A stretch of 64,000 nt of DNA from Oscarella lobularis (GCF_947507565.1 NC_089179.1:1426681-1490680), one strand, 5' to 3'. Shown: positions 23,381 to 34,710, counted from the stretch's first letter. Made by a program: numbers and translations. The notes: a model not told the origin generated them from the sequence alone.

Positions 23381-25336
23381 TCACATACTGGTGACAGCGT
23401 TCATTGGGGACTTAGCCAAGCGAGGACCGACGTAATCCAGTATGAATCGTTTTCTCAATACCCGTTCAACCATCAAGTCCATTTTCTTCTTCCCATAGTA
23501 GATCTCAGCGTGAAATTCTCTCTCTTTCATACAGGCCTTCAAATCGGGTACACGACGCCGAGACAACGACGGTGCGACAACTCGTCTTTTAGCAACCGAG
23601 GCGTCGACAACGTCCTTATCGCCGTCGAGCGGAGTTTCCTCACTCGTTCTGTCCACTTGCTGACTTTCCACTCGTTCCAAATCAAAGCTAATACTCGCTG
23701 CTAATTGACGGGCAACTGTCTCAACACCCTCCTCTTCACTTTCAACGCTTCGACGATTCAAAAACCCCGATTTTGACTCAATTCTTTCGCGAAATTTCGC
23801 GGCGATCTCCGCGCCGCGTCCTCGTCGCAAAAGCGCGTCGACCTTCTGACCGGGACAGAGTCGTTGCAACAAGGCGACGGCGTCGTCGTTTTCCGGCTGA
23901 AGCGCCAACGCAGCGACGACGTCGTCGAGCGCGCCTGTCGCTTCGTCGCGCGCGTAACGGCAGTGCGCTCGACAGACGTAATAGCGCGGAATTAAACCGT
24001 TATTGTCGATCGCCGACGTGAAATGTTCGCTCGCCTTGTCGTATCGACCCGCTTCGAATTCGTTGACTCCCATTTCGCCGTGAACGACGGAAAGGCGAGA
24101 TCGAACGTCGCCGTCGCCGCCCAAGTCCAACGCCTGCTGATAGTCGGCGAGACTGAACGCCAATTCTCGCATGCAATAGAAACAATCGCCTCGATTCACG
24201 TACAATCCCACTTCGGCTTTCTCCGCCTTGATCGCCTTATTCAAAAGAACGACCGCTTCGTTATAATACTTCTTCGTGAAACACTCGACGGCGAAGTCGT
24301 TGTACGTCAAAACGAGCTGACGCTGAGCCGAACGACTCGTCTCCACATCGTCGTCGTCGTCGTCACCGTCGCCGATTTCGCCGCACTTATCCAAAGCAAT
24401 CAAAAAATCGTCCACAGCTGACTCAAAATCGCCTAGACGACGATAAATCGTACCGCGGAGAACGTGATAGGAAGCAACGGAGGGATTCGTCTGTATAGCC
24501 GAAGTGAGTCTCTGTAGCGCGTCCTTGCTATTTCCCGAGAGACTCTGTTGAACGGCGGCGTCTTTCATCTCGACGGCTTTGCTCTCAATCGATCGCAGCA
24601 TGGAAATCGCCTCCGCGTGACTCCCTTCCAGTTCCAAAGCGCTTTTGACGTCATAATAGGCGAGCGTCGTATTGCTGAACATTTCCTGCAATCGAGCGCG
24701 AACGACGTAGAGATCGGGATTCGCTCGATCCAATCGCAATCGTTTATTGATCAAATCCAAACACTCGCCGTGACGACCGAGCGCCGAGAGCGCGACGGCG
24801 CAGCGCACGTGATAGCCCACGCGATCGGGTCTCATTCGCACGGCGATTCGAAAATACGTCAGCGCATCGTCGAAATATTTCTCGTCGAATAATATTTGCC
24901 CGTAGAAAAAATTCGCGAAGGCGAGTCGTTCGAATAGCGTCGAATTTTTCGGATCGAGGCTGTGGGCTTTTTTTAGGTTGAGTATTGCCGATCGGAAATC
25001 GGCGATCTGGATAAATATTTCGGCTCGATCGGCGTAGTATTGAGATATTTGGGGTCGAAGGGATAGGGCGCGATTCAGTTTGGCGAGCGCCGATTCGAGA
25101 CCGTCGCTTTGGGCTGCCGCTTGGCGAGCTTCCGCGTAGAGTTGAGTTGTTTTCGCGTCGACGATCTTTGTCATCGACATTGAGTGCGATGACGCCGTTT
25201 CTTCGTCGTATCGCGTCGCGAGACCGTCGCCCATATCTGAAACGATCATTGAGGAATCCATCGATGATATTGGCGTTCGGATTCGGCTGCTTTCGGCGCT
25301 CTTCGACTCGTTTTCGTCGTCCGCACTCGATGCCAT
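23381..25336 (-). CDS. TTC16: TTC16-like TPR protein, copy 2
   Basis: 651 residues, same frame and length as 13389-15344. Protein differences are essentially one site near the C-terminus (RKRIVLDYV versus RKRFILDYV); other changes are silent. Probable allele of copy 1. Confidence 0.8.
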   Translation of the reverse strand: MASSADDENESKSAESSRIRTPISSMDSSMIVSDMGDGLATRYDEETASSHSMSMTKIVDAKTTQLYAEARQAAAQSDGLESALAKLNRALSLRPQISQYYADRAEIFIQIADFRSAILNLKKAHSLDPKNSTLFERLAFANFFYGQILFDEKYFDDALTYFRIAVRMRPDRVGYHVRCAVALSALGRHGECLDLINKRLRLDRANPDLYVVRARLQEMFSNTTLAYYDVKSALELEGSHAEAISMLRSIESKAVEMKDAAVQQSLSGNSKDALQRLTSAIQTNPSVASYHVLRGTIYRRLGDFESAVDDFLIALDKCGEIGDGDDDDDDVETSRSAQRQLVLTYNDFAVECFTKKYYNEAVVLLNKAIKAEKAEVGLYVNRGDCFYCMRELAFSLADYQQALDLGGDGDVRSRLSVVHGEMGVNEFEAGRYDKASEHFTSAIDNNGLIPRYYVCRAHCRYARDEATGALDDVVAALALQPENDDAVALLQRLCPGQKVDALLRRGRGAEIAAKFRERIESKSGFLNRRSVESEEEGVETVARQLAASISFDLERVESQQVDRTSEETPLDGDKDVVDASVAKRRVVAPSLSRRRVPDLKACMKEREFHAEIYYGKKKMDLMVERVLRKRFILDYVGPRLAKSPMNAVTSM

Positions 25337-25358
25337 GTTTGTAAATTTAAAGCGCGCA

Positions 25359-25376
25359 TTGTCGCCTGGGCGACAA
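25359..25376. promoter_or_regulatory. X-box-like palindrome upstream of TTC16, copy 2
   Basis: Identical TTGTCGCC-TG-GGCGACAA palindrome at the same distance from the TTC16 start codon as in copy 1. Confidence 0.45.
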
Positions 25377-25525
25377 CGGACCTCAACCCGGATGTGACAT
25401 CTTTCTTCGAGTTCTACGACTCTTTGTCAACGCAAGATAGATACAAGAGGCAAACGGTAGTCAACCTTGTTAAAAAGCTAGTAGACTAGACAATATCTGA
25501 AGGTAGGGGGTTCCCAGTCAGGAAA

Positions 25526-28500
25526 ATGTCTTTCGCTGGAACGAAACGGCCTCGATCTCCGGACAGCGACGAGGAACTGAGCGAAGGAGAAGTTCAAGAC
25601 CTATCCTCGTCGTCCTCGTCGTCTTCCGAAGCCATTTCGCAGCCACCACGGTACAAGTCTCTCAGTTAGCAGAGAAAAAGGAAAAAAAATCGTACCTGTT
25701 TCAGGAAAATCAAAGCTTCCCAAACGCACAAGATGTCGCCAGGCAGCTTTTCGAAAAACCTTGATTACCAAGCAATAGAGAAAAAGAAGGCGAAAAAATT
25801 GGCCAAGCTGAGAAAGAAAAGGCGGTGAGTGGGGTAAAAAAAAAAGGAAGAAACAAAAACAACGAAAACCTGTAGAAAGAGGAGGAAAGCTGCAAAACGT
25901 CGCTTGCAACTCCGAGAGGAGAACGGCGACAAGCGAAAAAGAAAAGCGACCGACTCCTTTCCGCTGTCTTCGTCCAAAGAACCCCAATCTTCGACGTCGT
26001 ACTCGTCGTCCGTTCCTCCACGTAGCGCTCCATCAAATATACCCACCTCTGTTATTGTTCATACAAAGCTCTCTTATGAACCCGAGCTCGTTTCGCCGTT
26101 TGGTTCTCCCGCGCCTCCGTCGATTCCGCCGCCACCACCGCCACCGCCGCCGCCGCCCGAAGATGATTCCCAGCCGTCGCAACCTGCTTCCGTGTTGCCA
26201 GGGAAGGAAGATCTCGTTCAGTCGATGGAGCTGGTTGATAGGGAGATAACGGAAGTCGAACAGCAAATATCCCAATTGGAGAAACGACTTGTGAGTATCA
26301 ATAATTTGTAAACTTTCTAAAACGATTTCTTCTGTATTTAGATGCAAGAAGAAATGGAATTGTTGGCCGAAGAAAAGGCGAATGCGGATATGCCGCCTGG
26401 GTCGTCCAGTCACGGCGGCGATAAAGAAGGAAAGGATAGTTCGCACAAAGACGACGATAGCACCAATAAAAAAGAAGGGGAAAATTTATCAGTCGTTGAC
26501 GAATTGACGTCCTATTACAGCGAAACCATGCAATCTCTTATAAGAAAGATCTATGCGGAAAATCGAGTAAGAAAATGAGATAAGCGAAAGATATCTGATT
26601 GACCACTTGTTCAATAGAAGAGAGCTGCCGCCGCTCACGCACTGTGCAGTGTCAAAGACTCGGCACCAGTCTATTCTTCAGCTGTAAGAACGTTTTGACT
26701 TTTTTTTTGATTTCGCGTACTCAATATCTAATTGCGTCTAGCCTCTCTATAATCAGCCATCTGACTTGCCTTTCTATAAGGAGAATCAAGAGAAGTGAGT
26801 GCTTTGCTTGTCAATTGTTTTATGTGCTAGCTATTGTTCTCTTCTAGAGCCAAGGCGTTTCACCCTAAGCTCGTTGCCTATCTGAGACGAAAACGCGATC
26901 AGAAGTTGGCGTGGAAACAGCGCACGGCGCGTGAGTACAATCGGCTGCACAGAGAGTGGACGAAACGGGTCGAACGTTGGGAAAACGATCCGAGAAGAAA
27001 GTGAGAACGAAAAATAATGAATACACGCGTGGAAAAACAATTTCCTGCTTCAGGGCCAAAGAGTCGAAAATCCGCGACTTTTACGAGCGAATGTTTCCTG
27101 AAATCAAAAGGCAAAGAGAACAGCAGGAACGCTTTCAACGGTACAGAGACACTCCGGCAATAAATGATCCATTGATTGAGCGCTCTTCTCAGTGCGCAAA
27201 GGCCCCTAGATGGGTTTGCTCGTAGTGACGCGGATTTGAAAGAAATTATTGACGGTCTAAGGGACCAGGAAGTCAGCCAATACGCGCATCATTTCCCCCA
27301 TTGATAGCTAATTTTTCCCTTTTGTTGCAGCTACTTGAAAAGCAGGTCTATAGTCTATCCGTCGAGCCACCTGACTTGTTAGACAGCGACGAAAGAAAGG
27401 TTCAGTTTATAAGCAGAAACGGTCGGTTAGCGTTGTACGCGCTGTGTACGTGGCTTGGAGCGTTTATGATAGGCTTCGTCGAAGATCCCATGGCGGATCA
27501 CAAGCAGAGGAGAATGAATGCGCTATGGACCGACGACGAGAAGCGAATTTTTCGTGAGCAGTAAGTTCTACAGTAGTTTCACGTGACCTATTTAGTAAAT
27601 AATTAAACTAGATTTGTCAAACATCCTAAGGATTTCGAAAGGATAGCCTTACACCTTCCCAAGAAAGTGCGCTTAGTAGTAGTAGTGCACATGATAGGAA
27701 TTTTAATTAAGAATTTTTAGTCTTGTGGTGACTGTGTTCAGTATTACTATCTCAGCAAAAAGAAGGAAGGCTACAAGCAAATGCTAAGGAAATACTCGCA
27801 AGCGAAGCGTCGAACGAAAGTTGTTCAGTCGAGACCGCAGGTGAGTTTCGCAAGTGTCTTCTTGTCGAAAGAGCGAAAGGAGGTCTCGCAGTTGGCTGCG
27901 GGCATGGAAGAGAAAACGAAAGAAATCGCCGAAAGACGGTAACAAACGGGTTTCTATTTAGATCTCTCATTTTTCATTGATTATCTGCCCAGGGAACACG
28001 GCGTCTTTGGAATTGAACAGGATTCGGGAAGAATAAGTACGCTCGCAAACAGTCGCTGTACAAACGCGTTAATTAATGTTGATTTTTTTCTTCAGCCTAC
28101 ACTGTTCCCAACTGGAAAGAGGAAGAAATCGAAGCCATGAAAGAAGGTGAAGCAAGTGTAATATCTTTTCAGTTACGCGCACGGTTCAATTGTTTTTAGG
28201 GTTGAGAGAATGGGGCAAAGACTGGCCGACAATTTCAAATAGAATCGGCACGAAGACGGAACACCAGTGCCGCAGCTTCTTCACCCATTACAAACGGAAG
28301 CTTCATCTAGTCAGCTATCTGAACGAATACAAAGCGAGAGAAAAGGCACGTTAACGTTGTCTTTACACCCCTTCACGCCCTTTTTTTCTCCTCCAGGCTG
28401 TGGGAATGAGGTACGCAACAGCGGAAGAGGACGAAAAGGAGAAGAAAACTGACGACGCAGCGACTCTTTCTCGGCCTTCTAGTCTTCAAGGTGAATTTTA

Positions 28501-30022
28501 CCTGTAACGACACCTCGACTCCTTTTTTGGGAACCCTCTCTTTGTCTAAGATATTCTACTTCTTTCTCGCGAAAATATCAGTCTTCCTTCGGCCGAAACA
28601 TCGAATCTCGCCGACTCCGCCGCGCGAACGGCGCTCACGCCCACGCCGGAACAAGAACAATTTAAAAAGTTCATCAACCTCGCCGCGTCCGTCGTCCACG
28701 ACTACGAAAGCTCGCGTCAATCGACAGGCGATGCTTTAGCAGAAGAGCAACCGAAAGAAGAAAGTTTGCAATTAACGCCGCCGCCGCCTCCACCACCGTC
28801 GTCCGTCAGAGTCCACTTCTCTGGCATACTTACCGAGCCATCGTCGTCGTCGTCCTCCTCCTCCGTCTTGACGGCAGTAGTTTCTACCGCACCGGAATTG
28901 GTGACGGCAACGGTGACTGCTACATCGTCGCCGTCAATAGCAAACAAACCGATTCTTGTCGCTTCTCCTCCTCCTCCACCTCCATCTATCTTTAAGCCGT
29001 CGGTTGAGCAAGTACTTCAACTATCCTTTGCTTCGTCTGCGTCACATTCGGCGGCTCCTGTGTTGCCGCCTCTTATTCCCCTCGCCGTTTCGGCGAATTC
29101 GGCACCGGTTGAGCCGCCCGAGACGCCGACTGTCGTGAAACTCGCTCTACAAGGCGTCCCATTCGAGGCAGATCCCACCGTCTCTGCTGACAATGAGAGC
29201 AGTCACCGCCGAGAATCGGAGATTGACGTTAAAGAAGACGGCGTCGAGGAGCTGAAACTATCCAAAGACGACAATGTCATACAGAAGGACGACGATGAAG
29301 TGACGAGCGAAAAAATCACAGAATCTGATGGCGACGACGGTGGTAGAAGGAGCGATGAAAGCGTGGCGGACAGCGAGGAGTCACACGAAGAAGGAGAAAT
29401 TATTAGTGACGAGGAAGAGATTGAACGAGACGAGGATGCGGAGAAATCAGTTCACGACGACGAAAAGGGGAGCGAAAGCGACGTCGTCGTCGTCCTATCG
29501 ACGTCCTCCGAGACCAGGAAGCCTTTCGTCGACGAACCAGCGGAACAAGCGACTGCGGGAAGCGACGGCGACAAGGAGGAACTGTGGAGTAGTCAAGAGG
29601 ACTGCGGAAGCTTGTATCAGGAAGAAGAGACCGCTCATTGCGGAGGAATGACACCAGAAGAGGAAAAGAAAGACGATGAACGTGCGACGCGAACGGAAGC
29701 CGCTCGAGAAGAAAGGGCAAAGGAGAGATCAGAAGTCCTAACGTCGTCACAAGAGAACAGTGAAACGTCTTCGATACGGCACGCCGAGGACGAGTCGGCG
29801 TTCCAGTACGAAGCGATCTCGCCTCCGGATTCGATGACTTCCAGCATAGGCGACGGCGGCGACGATCGATCGACACTACCCGTCTCCTCACCCTTTCTCA
29901 GCACCACGCCAACGGAATCGGGAACGCTGAGTCCCTCCTATTCAAGTCCCTATCTCGCTGCAACGAAAGAGAAACGCTATGTACCACTCTTAGAAGCTAT
30001 AAGTTCTGAAGAAGAAGACTAA
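25526..30022 (+). CDS. NCOR: NCoR/SMRT-type corepressor, copy 2
   Basis: Same exon structure and domains as copy 1, with intact coiled coil, SANT1 and SANT2. Differences are those of alleles: altered poly-Pro lengths near 26110-26160 and 28780-28800, and a few substitutions in the acidic tail (for example EEEMERDED versus EEEIERDED). The frame is open to the same ending SSEEED. Confidence 0.88.
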
Positions 30023-30064
30023 AGGCTTAATTAAGGTACATGCAGTTAGCTAAGATATGCGCAG

Positions 30065-31087
30065 TTAGCCGGAGAAAACCTCCACTACACGTTCAATAGG
30101 TTTACGACACACTGGACAACATTGACTTTGCTTTTTCACTTCCTTTGCGCATCCCAGGCAGCATACTAGGTGTGACGTCTTTCCGTGAAGAAAAAGAGCG
30201 TTTCTCTTCTTGTCCATGCATATTACACAGGTCTTGGACTCGTCGTATTCAAACTCGCCTTCCTTTACCCTTGTCGTTGCAGGATCCTGGACTTTGACGA
30301 AAAACGGCGGCGGATCAAGATTAATGCAACGCTGGCACAAATCGAAATCGCACTCGCTGCAGTGCCACATGTATCGTTCGCCCGTCAAGTGCGACATGCG
30401 CTTGCACGAGTCACATATCCATCTGCCATTATAAGAAGGATAGACAGCTTGTCCCTCAGCCAATTTCAACTCGTGCTTGTGAAGATGACTCTTCCGCCCC
30501 TTGAAGCACGTCTGACACAAATCAAACTTGCACTTGGAACAATGATAAGGTCGCTGATCGGCCATCAGAGTGCTCGTCTTTTGACAGTGATTGCACCTCC
30601 ACGCTCCCCTGTACATCGCCTCAGGATAACAGACGCTGCCCTCCGCCAAAACGAGGGGATGCACGTGGAGCGGATGTGCGCATGCGAAATAGCAATTGCT
30701 GCACAGATCGTACTTGCATGCGGCACAGTGGTACGAAATCGCTTCCGGGTTCCACTTCCGGCAACGATTGCACGTCCAAGTCGCTTTGGGACCGTACACG
30801 TCCGGGCTGCGCGGTTCGACCTTTGCGAGAGGGTGAGGATGATGCGTTTTCGCGACGATGCCGTAGCAGTCGTTGCACAGATCGAAGGAACACTCGTCGC
30901 AATGCCAAGGCGACGGGTTTTTCCCCGTAAGTGTCAGTAACGCGCTGCTGTGCATCTTACACACGTCGCAGAACCATCGGCCGCGCGACGACGGATAGAT
31001 TTCTTCGGCGACTCGTTTTTTTAGGCAGTGACGATGATAGGGATGTTCCGTCGACGAGGGAAGAGTCGTCGGCAAGAACGACGCCAT
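30065..31087 (-). CDS. zinc-finger repeats plus MDM2-type RING, copy 2
   Basis: Same protein as 20066-21088 with about four substitutions (for example WRCNHC for WRCDHC, SYNGRW for SYSGRW, KKQSQCC for KKQGQCC). All zinc ligands are conserved. The preferred start Met22 is at 31085-31087, 37 bp from the SGF29 start; the longer form from 31150 would overlap it. Confidence 0.75.
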   Translation of the reverse strand: MASFLPTTLPSSTEHPYHRHCLKKRVAEEIYPSSRGRWFCDVCKMHSSALLTLTGKNPSPWHCDECSFDLCNDCYGIVAKTHHPHPLAKVEPRSPDVYGPKATWTCNRCRKWNPEAISYHCAACKYDLCSNCYFACAHPLHVHPLVLAEGSVCYPEAMYRGAWRCNHCQKTSTLMADQRPYHCSKCKFDLCQTCFKGRKSHLHKHELKLAEGQAVYPSYNGRWICDSCKRMSHLTGERYMWHCSECDFDLCQRCINLDPPPFFVKVQDPATTRVKEGEFEYDESKTCVICMDKKRNALFLHGKTSHLVCCLGCAKEVKKQSQCCPVCRKPIERVVEVFSG

Positions 31088-31124
31088 GTCGCGTACGGGT
31101 TTGATTGTTGATCCCGTATGCGAA

Positions 31125-32612
31125 ATGGCGGAAGGCGGCGTGAAAGCCACTCTAAAAGAACTCCACGGTCTCGTGAAAAAGACGCAGGTATGCGAGACGC
31201 ATTTGCACTGCCCGAGACATCATCCTGTCGAAGGAACATCGCGTCGCCGCTGAAACTACAATCACAAACATACACCGGACTCAAGACAAAATGAAAAACG
31301 AAGCAAAAGGCATTCCAAGCAATTCTAGAGCTCTCCGAGATCTTCTAACCCTTTTTATTGACAGTGTCAACCTATTTCAAGAACAAATTGAAGACTCTCT
31401 ATCAGAATGGAATAGAAGATGCGCGAAAGGAAGCCGAGTAACCAGAAATCGTTGCTTTGATCACCGAAAGTACAAAGAGGGGGGTGCATTTGGCTAGGCT
31501 CTTGCAACAATGTCTTGATAAAATCAACGAAGTGAAAACCGTGAAAGTAAAAACAGCATCACTAAGCAAATCAGTGCTTTTTGTAAACGGTAATAAGGTA
31601 CCTCGCTACTTGGAGCACATTAAAAACTAGTCCTCCTTTCTTAGATTCAGACATCAGGTGCGCAGATTGTCTTCCAGAAAGGTAAACGTGCATTTTAATT
31701 CTCCCTTAGAAAGCCCAAGACTGCGATGCGACGCGGCGTTCTCATGTCGATGCTGCACCAGGCGGCACATCAGCTACCCGTTTGGAAGCCGTCATTTCCT
31801 CTTGAAAAGTACTGATTGGGAATTCCTGGAAATGACATTTTTACTTTTGAACCAGGCCTTCGCACCTGTGTAAACCACCTCCATTGTGCGGAGCCATGCC
31901 TCCAGAACCAGGCCACGTATCAAAGCCTGGAGAGCAGGTTAGTGTGAGCTCCTCTCCTTTTCCTAATAGTCATTCTTTTTCGTCTTAGGTATGTGCTAGA
32001 ATAAAAACATCTGAAGGAGAAGAGCAGTGGATATTGGCCGAGGTAGTGAGTTATAATGTGCACCAAGGAAAGTGAGTTGAATGGGCAGTAAAAGGAATAG
32101 GCAATGTATAAATATACCTGTGATCAGGTACACTGTTGAGGACATTGATGAAGAGGGAAGAAGCAGTCGAGAGTGAGTGAATATTTTTAGGACTTTTTTT
32201 TCTGTCTTTGATGTACAATCAATTAGATCTCACGTTTTGACTCGCCGTAAAGTCAGCCCACTTCCGACGATGAAAGCAGATCCAACCCTATCGCCATCGG
32301 CACTTCACCTCAAAGGACAAGTAAGCGACGTCAGAACCCAGTGTCTGTTCACCGTGACAGCACATGCATAGCTTGTCATGGCAATCTATCCGCAAACAAC
32401 GTGCTTCTATCGGGGAATAATTGACGCTCTCCCAAACATGGTACAAAGAGAGATATATGATTTAATAGTATTTGAAACCCAGATGTATCATATAGGCAGA
32501 TAACGATTACTCGGTATTGTTTGAGGACAATTCCTATGCAGAGGGCTATTCACCACCGCTGAAGGTGCCTCAACGATACGTGCTGCCAATTAAAGAAGCG
32601 AGAAAAAGGTGA
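31125..32612 (+). CDS. SGF29: SGF29, SAGA/ATAC histone H3K4me reader
   Basis: SGF29 (CCDC101) binds H3K4me2/3 with tandem tudor domains and anchors the SAGA and ATAC acetyltransferase modules. Exons include 31125-31187 (KATLKELHGLVKKTQ), 31234-31309 (NIHRTQDKMKNEAK), 31365-31437 (STYFKNKLKTLYQNG) and one from 31498 (LDKINEVK), forming the N-terminal coiled coil. Then come AMRRGVLMSMLHQAAHQLPVW, KPPPLCGAMPPEPG and the tudor pair: EEQWILAEVVSYN, YTVEDIDEEGR, LTRRKVSPLP, YPQTTCFYRGIIDALP and DNDYSVLFEDNSYAEGYSPP, ending in KEARKR and TGA at 32610-32612. The aromatic and acidic residues of the methyl-lysine pocket are present. The junction after NEAK uses a GC donor. Junctions at 31590-31700 are less certain. 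Confidence 0.88.
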
Positions 32613-32703
32613 CAATAGAATAAGCAAATTATTCGTAATACATGGTATACTACTACTGAATAAATACTACGTACAAACCAACGCGCAAAATTTGTTTTTT
32701 CTG

Positions 32704-33522
32704 TCATTTCTCCTTCGTTTCAATCCACGATGTTGGCGGTTTGAGAATGGGAAGAATTCCGGCGAGATGAACGATTTTGGTAGGATGGCCGAGAAATTTC
32801 ATTCTCATACTGTAGCTCAGCAGTATGTGCACATAGGCAGCGATGCCGGTGAACAGATGCCAGAGTGCGTGTAGCTGCGTAATGGGACGCAGCGGCCACG
32901 CAAGTCGATCGCGCATAGCACGTATGGACGGGCAGAGTTGATTCTCGAGGTTCCACAGGAAGAAACCAATAGCGAATCCGCCGATGGAGACGACGTAGAG
33001 CCGCGCCGAGCAGCCGATCGTGCGCGCGCGATACGTCGCGTGAAGAACGAGAAGAACGACGACGAATCCGTAGGCGGCTTCGTGAAAGAGGGGCTCATTA
33101 ATTCGAAGATAAGCGCACGAGGTGAGAAGTGCATAGAAAAAGGTGACGGCCTTAGCGAAACGCGTCGTTCGACCCGGACTCACGTTGCAAGTCCACGTGC
33201 AGTAGAGGAAGCAGCAAGCGGAGAAGAGCATGGGCAATTCGTCGAGCATTTGCATAGAGTAGAGTAGGGTCCCGTGAAACGACCACGATCCGACGCCGAC
33301 GAGGACGAGAAGAAAGTGCGATAGGACGTAGCGCGATTCCAATTTGTCTTTGCTCGCGCGCGCGAGCGCGACGACCGACGGAAGGACGAACGCGATGTTT
33401 GTTATCGTGTTCCAGAACTCGGCTATGTAGATTGTCACGGCGTAGTTCTCTTCGCACCAGTCTAATGTCGATGTCGTCTTTCCCCACAGACCCGTGCCGT
33501 TGTCTGGATAGGAAGGCGGCAT
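32704..33522 (-). CDS. ACER3: alkaline ceramidase 3
   Basis: Hydrolyses unsaturated long-chain ceramides to sphingosine in ER/Golgi membranes. One exon, seven predicted membrane helices. The calcium-site motif TSTLDWCEENY with IAEFWNT, the zinc and catalytic residues in GSWSFHGTLL, MLDELPM and QLHALWH are all conserved, so an active enzyme is expected. I prefer the start at 33522 (MPPSYPDNGTGLWG), matching the length of human ACER3; the frame is open to an ATG at 33621, which would add 33 residues unlike the family. SGF29 ends 91 bp away on the other strand. Confidence 0.9.
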   Translation of the reverse strand: MPPSYPDNGTGLWGKTTSTLDWCEENYAVTIYIAEFWNTITNIAFVLPSVVALARASKDKLESRYVLSHFLLVLVGVGSWSFHGTLLYSMQMLDELPMLFSACCFLYCTWTCNVSPGRTTRFAKAVTFFYALLTSCAYLRINEPLFHEAAYGFVVVLLVLHATYRARTIGCSARLYVVSIGGFAIGFFLWNLENQLCPSIRAMRDRLAWPLRPITQLHALWHLFTGIAAYVHILLSYSMRMKFLGHPTKIVHLAGILPILKPPTSWIETKEK

Positions 33523-33634
33523 AGTTTTTGGAGACCCGCCTCCTCTAACCGCGACTGTGCGCATGCTTTCCGGTTTATCTTTATCTCTCGGGTTAAATTG
33601 TATTGAATACGCACGTGCCATTCGGACGAACTGT

Positions 33635-34495
33635 CTACATCCTCCTTATGTAGCCATGCCAGTTGTGTGTCACGTTGTAGCCAAGAAAATCAGTAAAAAA
33701 GCTATCGACTGCGTAAGAACTTTCATGTTCGATCATGAATTTTTTCAGGTCATTCAACTTGTATTCACATCCAGCGGCTTCATATGGAACATCATAGAGC
33801 ACGCCTGGACCAAACTCAGTGGGAAGACGAGGATTGGTGTCCTCGACGATCCAATAATCGCCTGTCTTGAGAAATGGATGAAAATACTCGAGTACGTTAA
33901 GAAAATTGTTGTGCGAATCTTCAATGATAACCAGAGGACGAGCGCAGGCCGACATGAACGACGACGGAAACGTTTTCTCCAACGCCGACGTGTCGCCGTG
34001 CACAAACTGCAGATTCGACGGAGCAAATTTCTTCGCCTTCTCGTCCAACAACGTCAGATCGATATCCATTGAATAGACACTGGACTGAACGTCGAGTGTG
34101 TTCAACGTGTCCGCAATCCAGAGAGCAGCGCCGCCGTTAAATGCTCCTAATTCGATGACGGTTGCCGGTTTCACGTGAGACAGAAGCTGATGACCGATGA
34201 GAAGGTCTTCGTGGCCCTTCAGCACGCTGCATCCTTTGTGCTGAATCGCGTACTTGTAGTTGAAGATTGCTTTGATCACGTCAAGCGGCATCAGGCTCGT
34301 GTCTTTGCGATCCGACATAGGCTGGAAACGATTGGGATCGTTCAGGCGAGATTGCACGAGGCTCGTGATGCGCGTAAGCACGTCGTGGTACTCATATTTC
34401 TCCGCTATTGTGTTAAGGAATCGTGATTTTGCTTTTAGCATTCCAGAAGAAGCAAAAGAAAAGCTTTTTCGAACGAGAGACAGCGATCGTATCAT
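33635..34495 (-). CDS. CmcI-family SAM-dependent methyltransferase
   Basis: 286 residues in one exon. The core matches the CmcI/rhamnosyl O-methyltransferase family (Pfam PF04989): SAM-binding loop VIELGAFNGGAALWIAD, acidic VYSMDIDLTLLD, VHGDTSALE, PLVIIEDSHNNF, and DYWIVEDTNP, ending NWHGYIRRM. The start is set at 34495 because the neighbouring decayed paralogue begins with a comparable MI-x-RSL peptide; the upstream in-frame extension lacks such support. The first ~25 residues are basic, Ser-rich and free of acidic residues, which suggests a mitochondrial presequence. Substrate is unknown. The family is mainly bacterial and the gene has no intron, so transfer from bacteria is possible. It ends about 110 bp upstream of the ACER3 start, same strand. 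Confidence 0.75.
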   Translation of the reverse strand: MIRSLSLVRKSFSFASSGMLKAKSRFLNTIAEKYEYHDVLTRITSLVQSRLNDPNRFQPMSDRKDTSLMPLDVIKAIFNYKYAIQHKGCSVLKGHEDLLIGHQLLSHVKPATVIELGAFNGGAALWIADTLNTLDVQSSVYSMDIDLTLLDEKAKKFAPSNLQFVHGDTSALEKTFPSSFMSACARPLVIIEDSHNNFLNVLEYFHPFLKTGDYWIVEDTNPRLPTEFGPGVLYDVPYEAAGCEYKLNDLKKFMIEHESSYAVDSFFTDFLGYNVTHNWHGYIRRM

Positions 34496-34696
34496 GACGA
34501 AGAGGAGACAATAGAGCGGTTGCTCGATTGTTGATTGGTCGATCGGTGGGAAAGTCCCCGTCGGCCTGCCTACACTCTTATTATTATTATTATAGAAGCT
34601 TTGGCCGCTCTCTTTCGGCAGCACGCGCTAGAAGAGAGTCTGAGGCCACTGCACCCCTTCGCAATACTTCCCAATGCCAAAAAGGTAATTTTATTT

Positions 34697-34710
34697 GACT
34701 ACCGGTAGTC
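34697..34710. other. 14-bp palindrome GACTACCGGTAGTC
   Basis: Perfect palindrome in the 276-bp spacer between the methyltransferase start and the end of its decayed paralogue. No function can be assigned. Confidence 0.4.

Larger units (their letters stand above)
21903..31701. repeat. copy 2 of the duplicated block
   Basis: Counterpart of 12117-21702 (9,799 bp against 9,586 bp). It begins in the middle of the ARMC5 coding sequence directly at the gap. Much of the length difference is two extra 103-bp foldback units; smaller indels lie in poly-A, poly-T and trinucleotide runs. Beyond 31701 the sequence continues uniquely. Confidence 0.95.

Noticed and set aside
12117-31701. True tandem duplication of five genes
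   Set aside because: Both breakpoints coincide with an N gap and both cut a gene; allelic misassembly explains this more simply, though read depth is needed.
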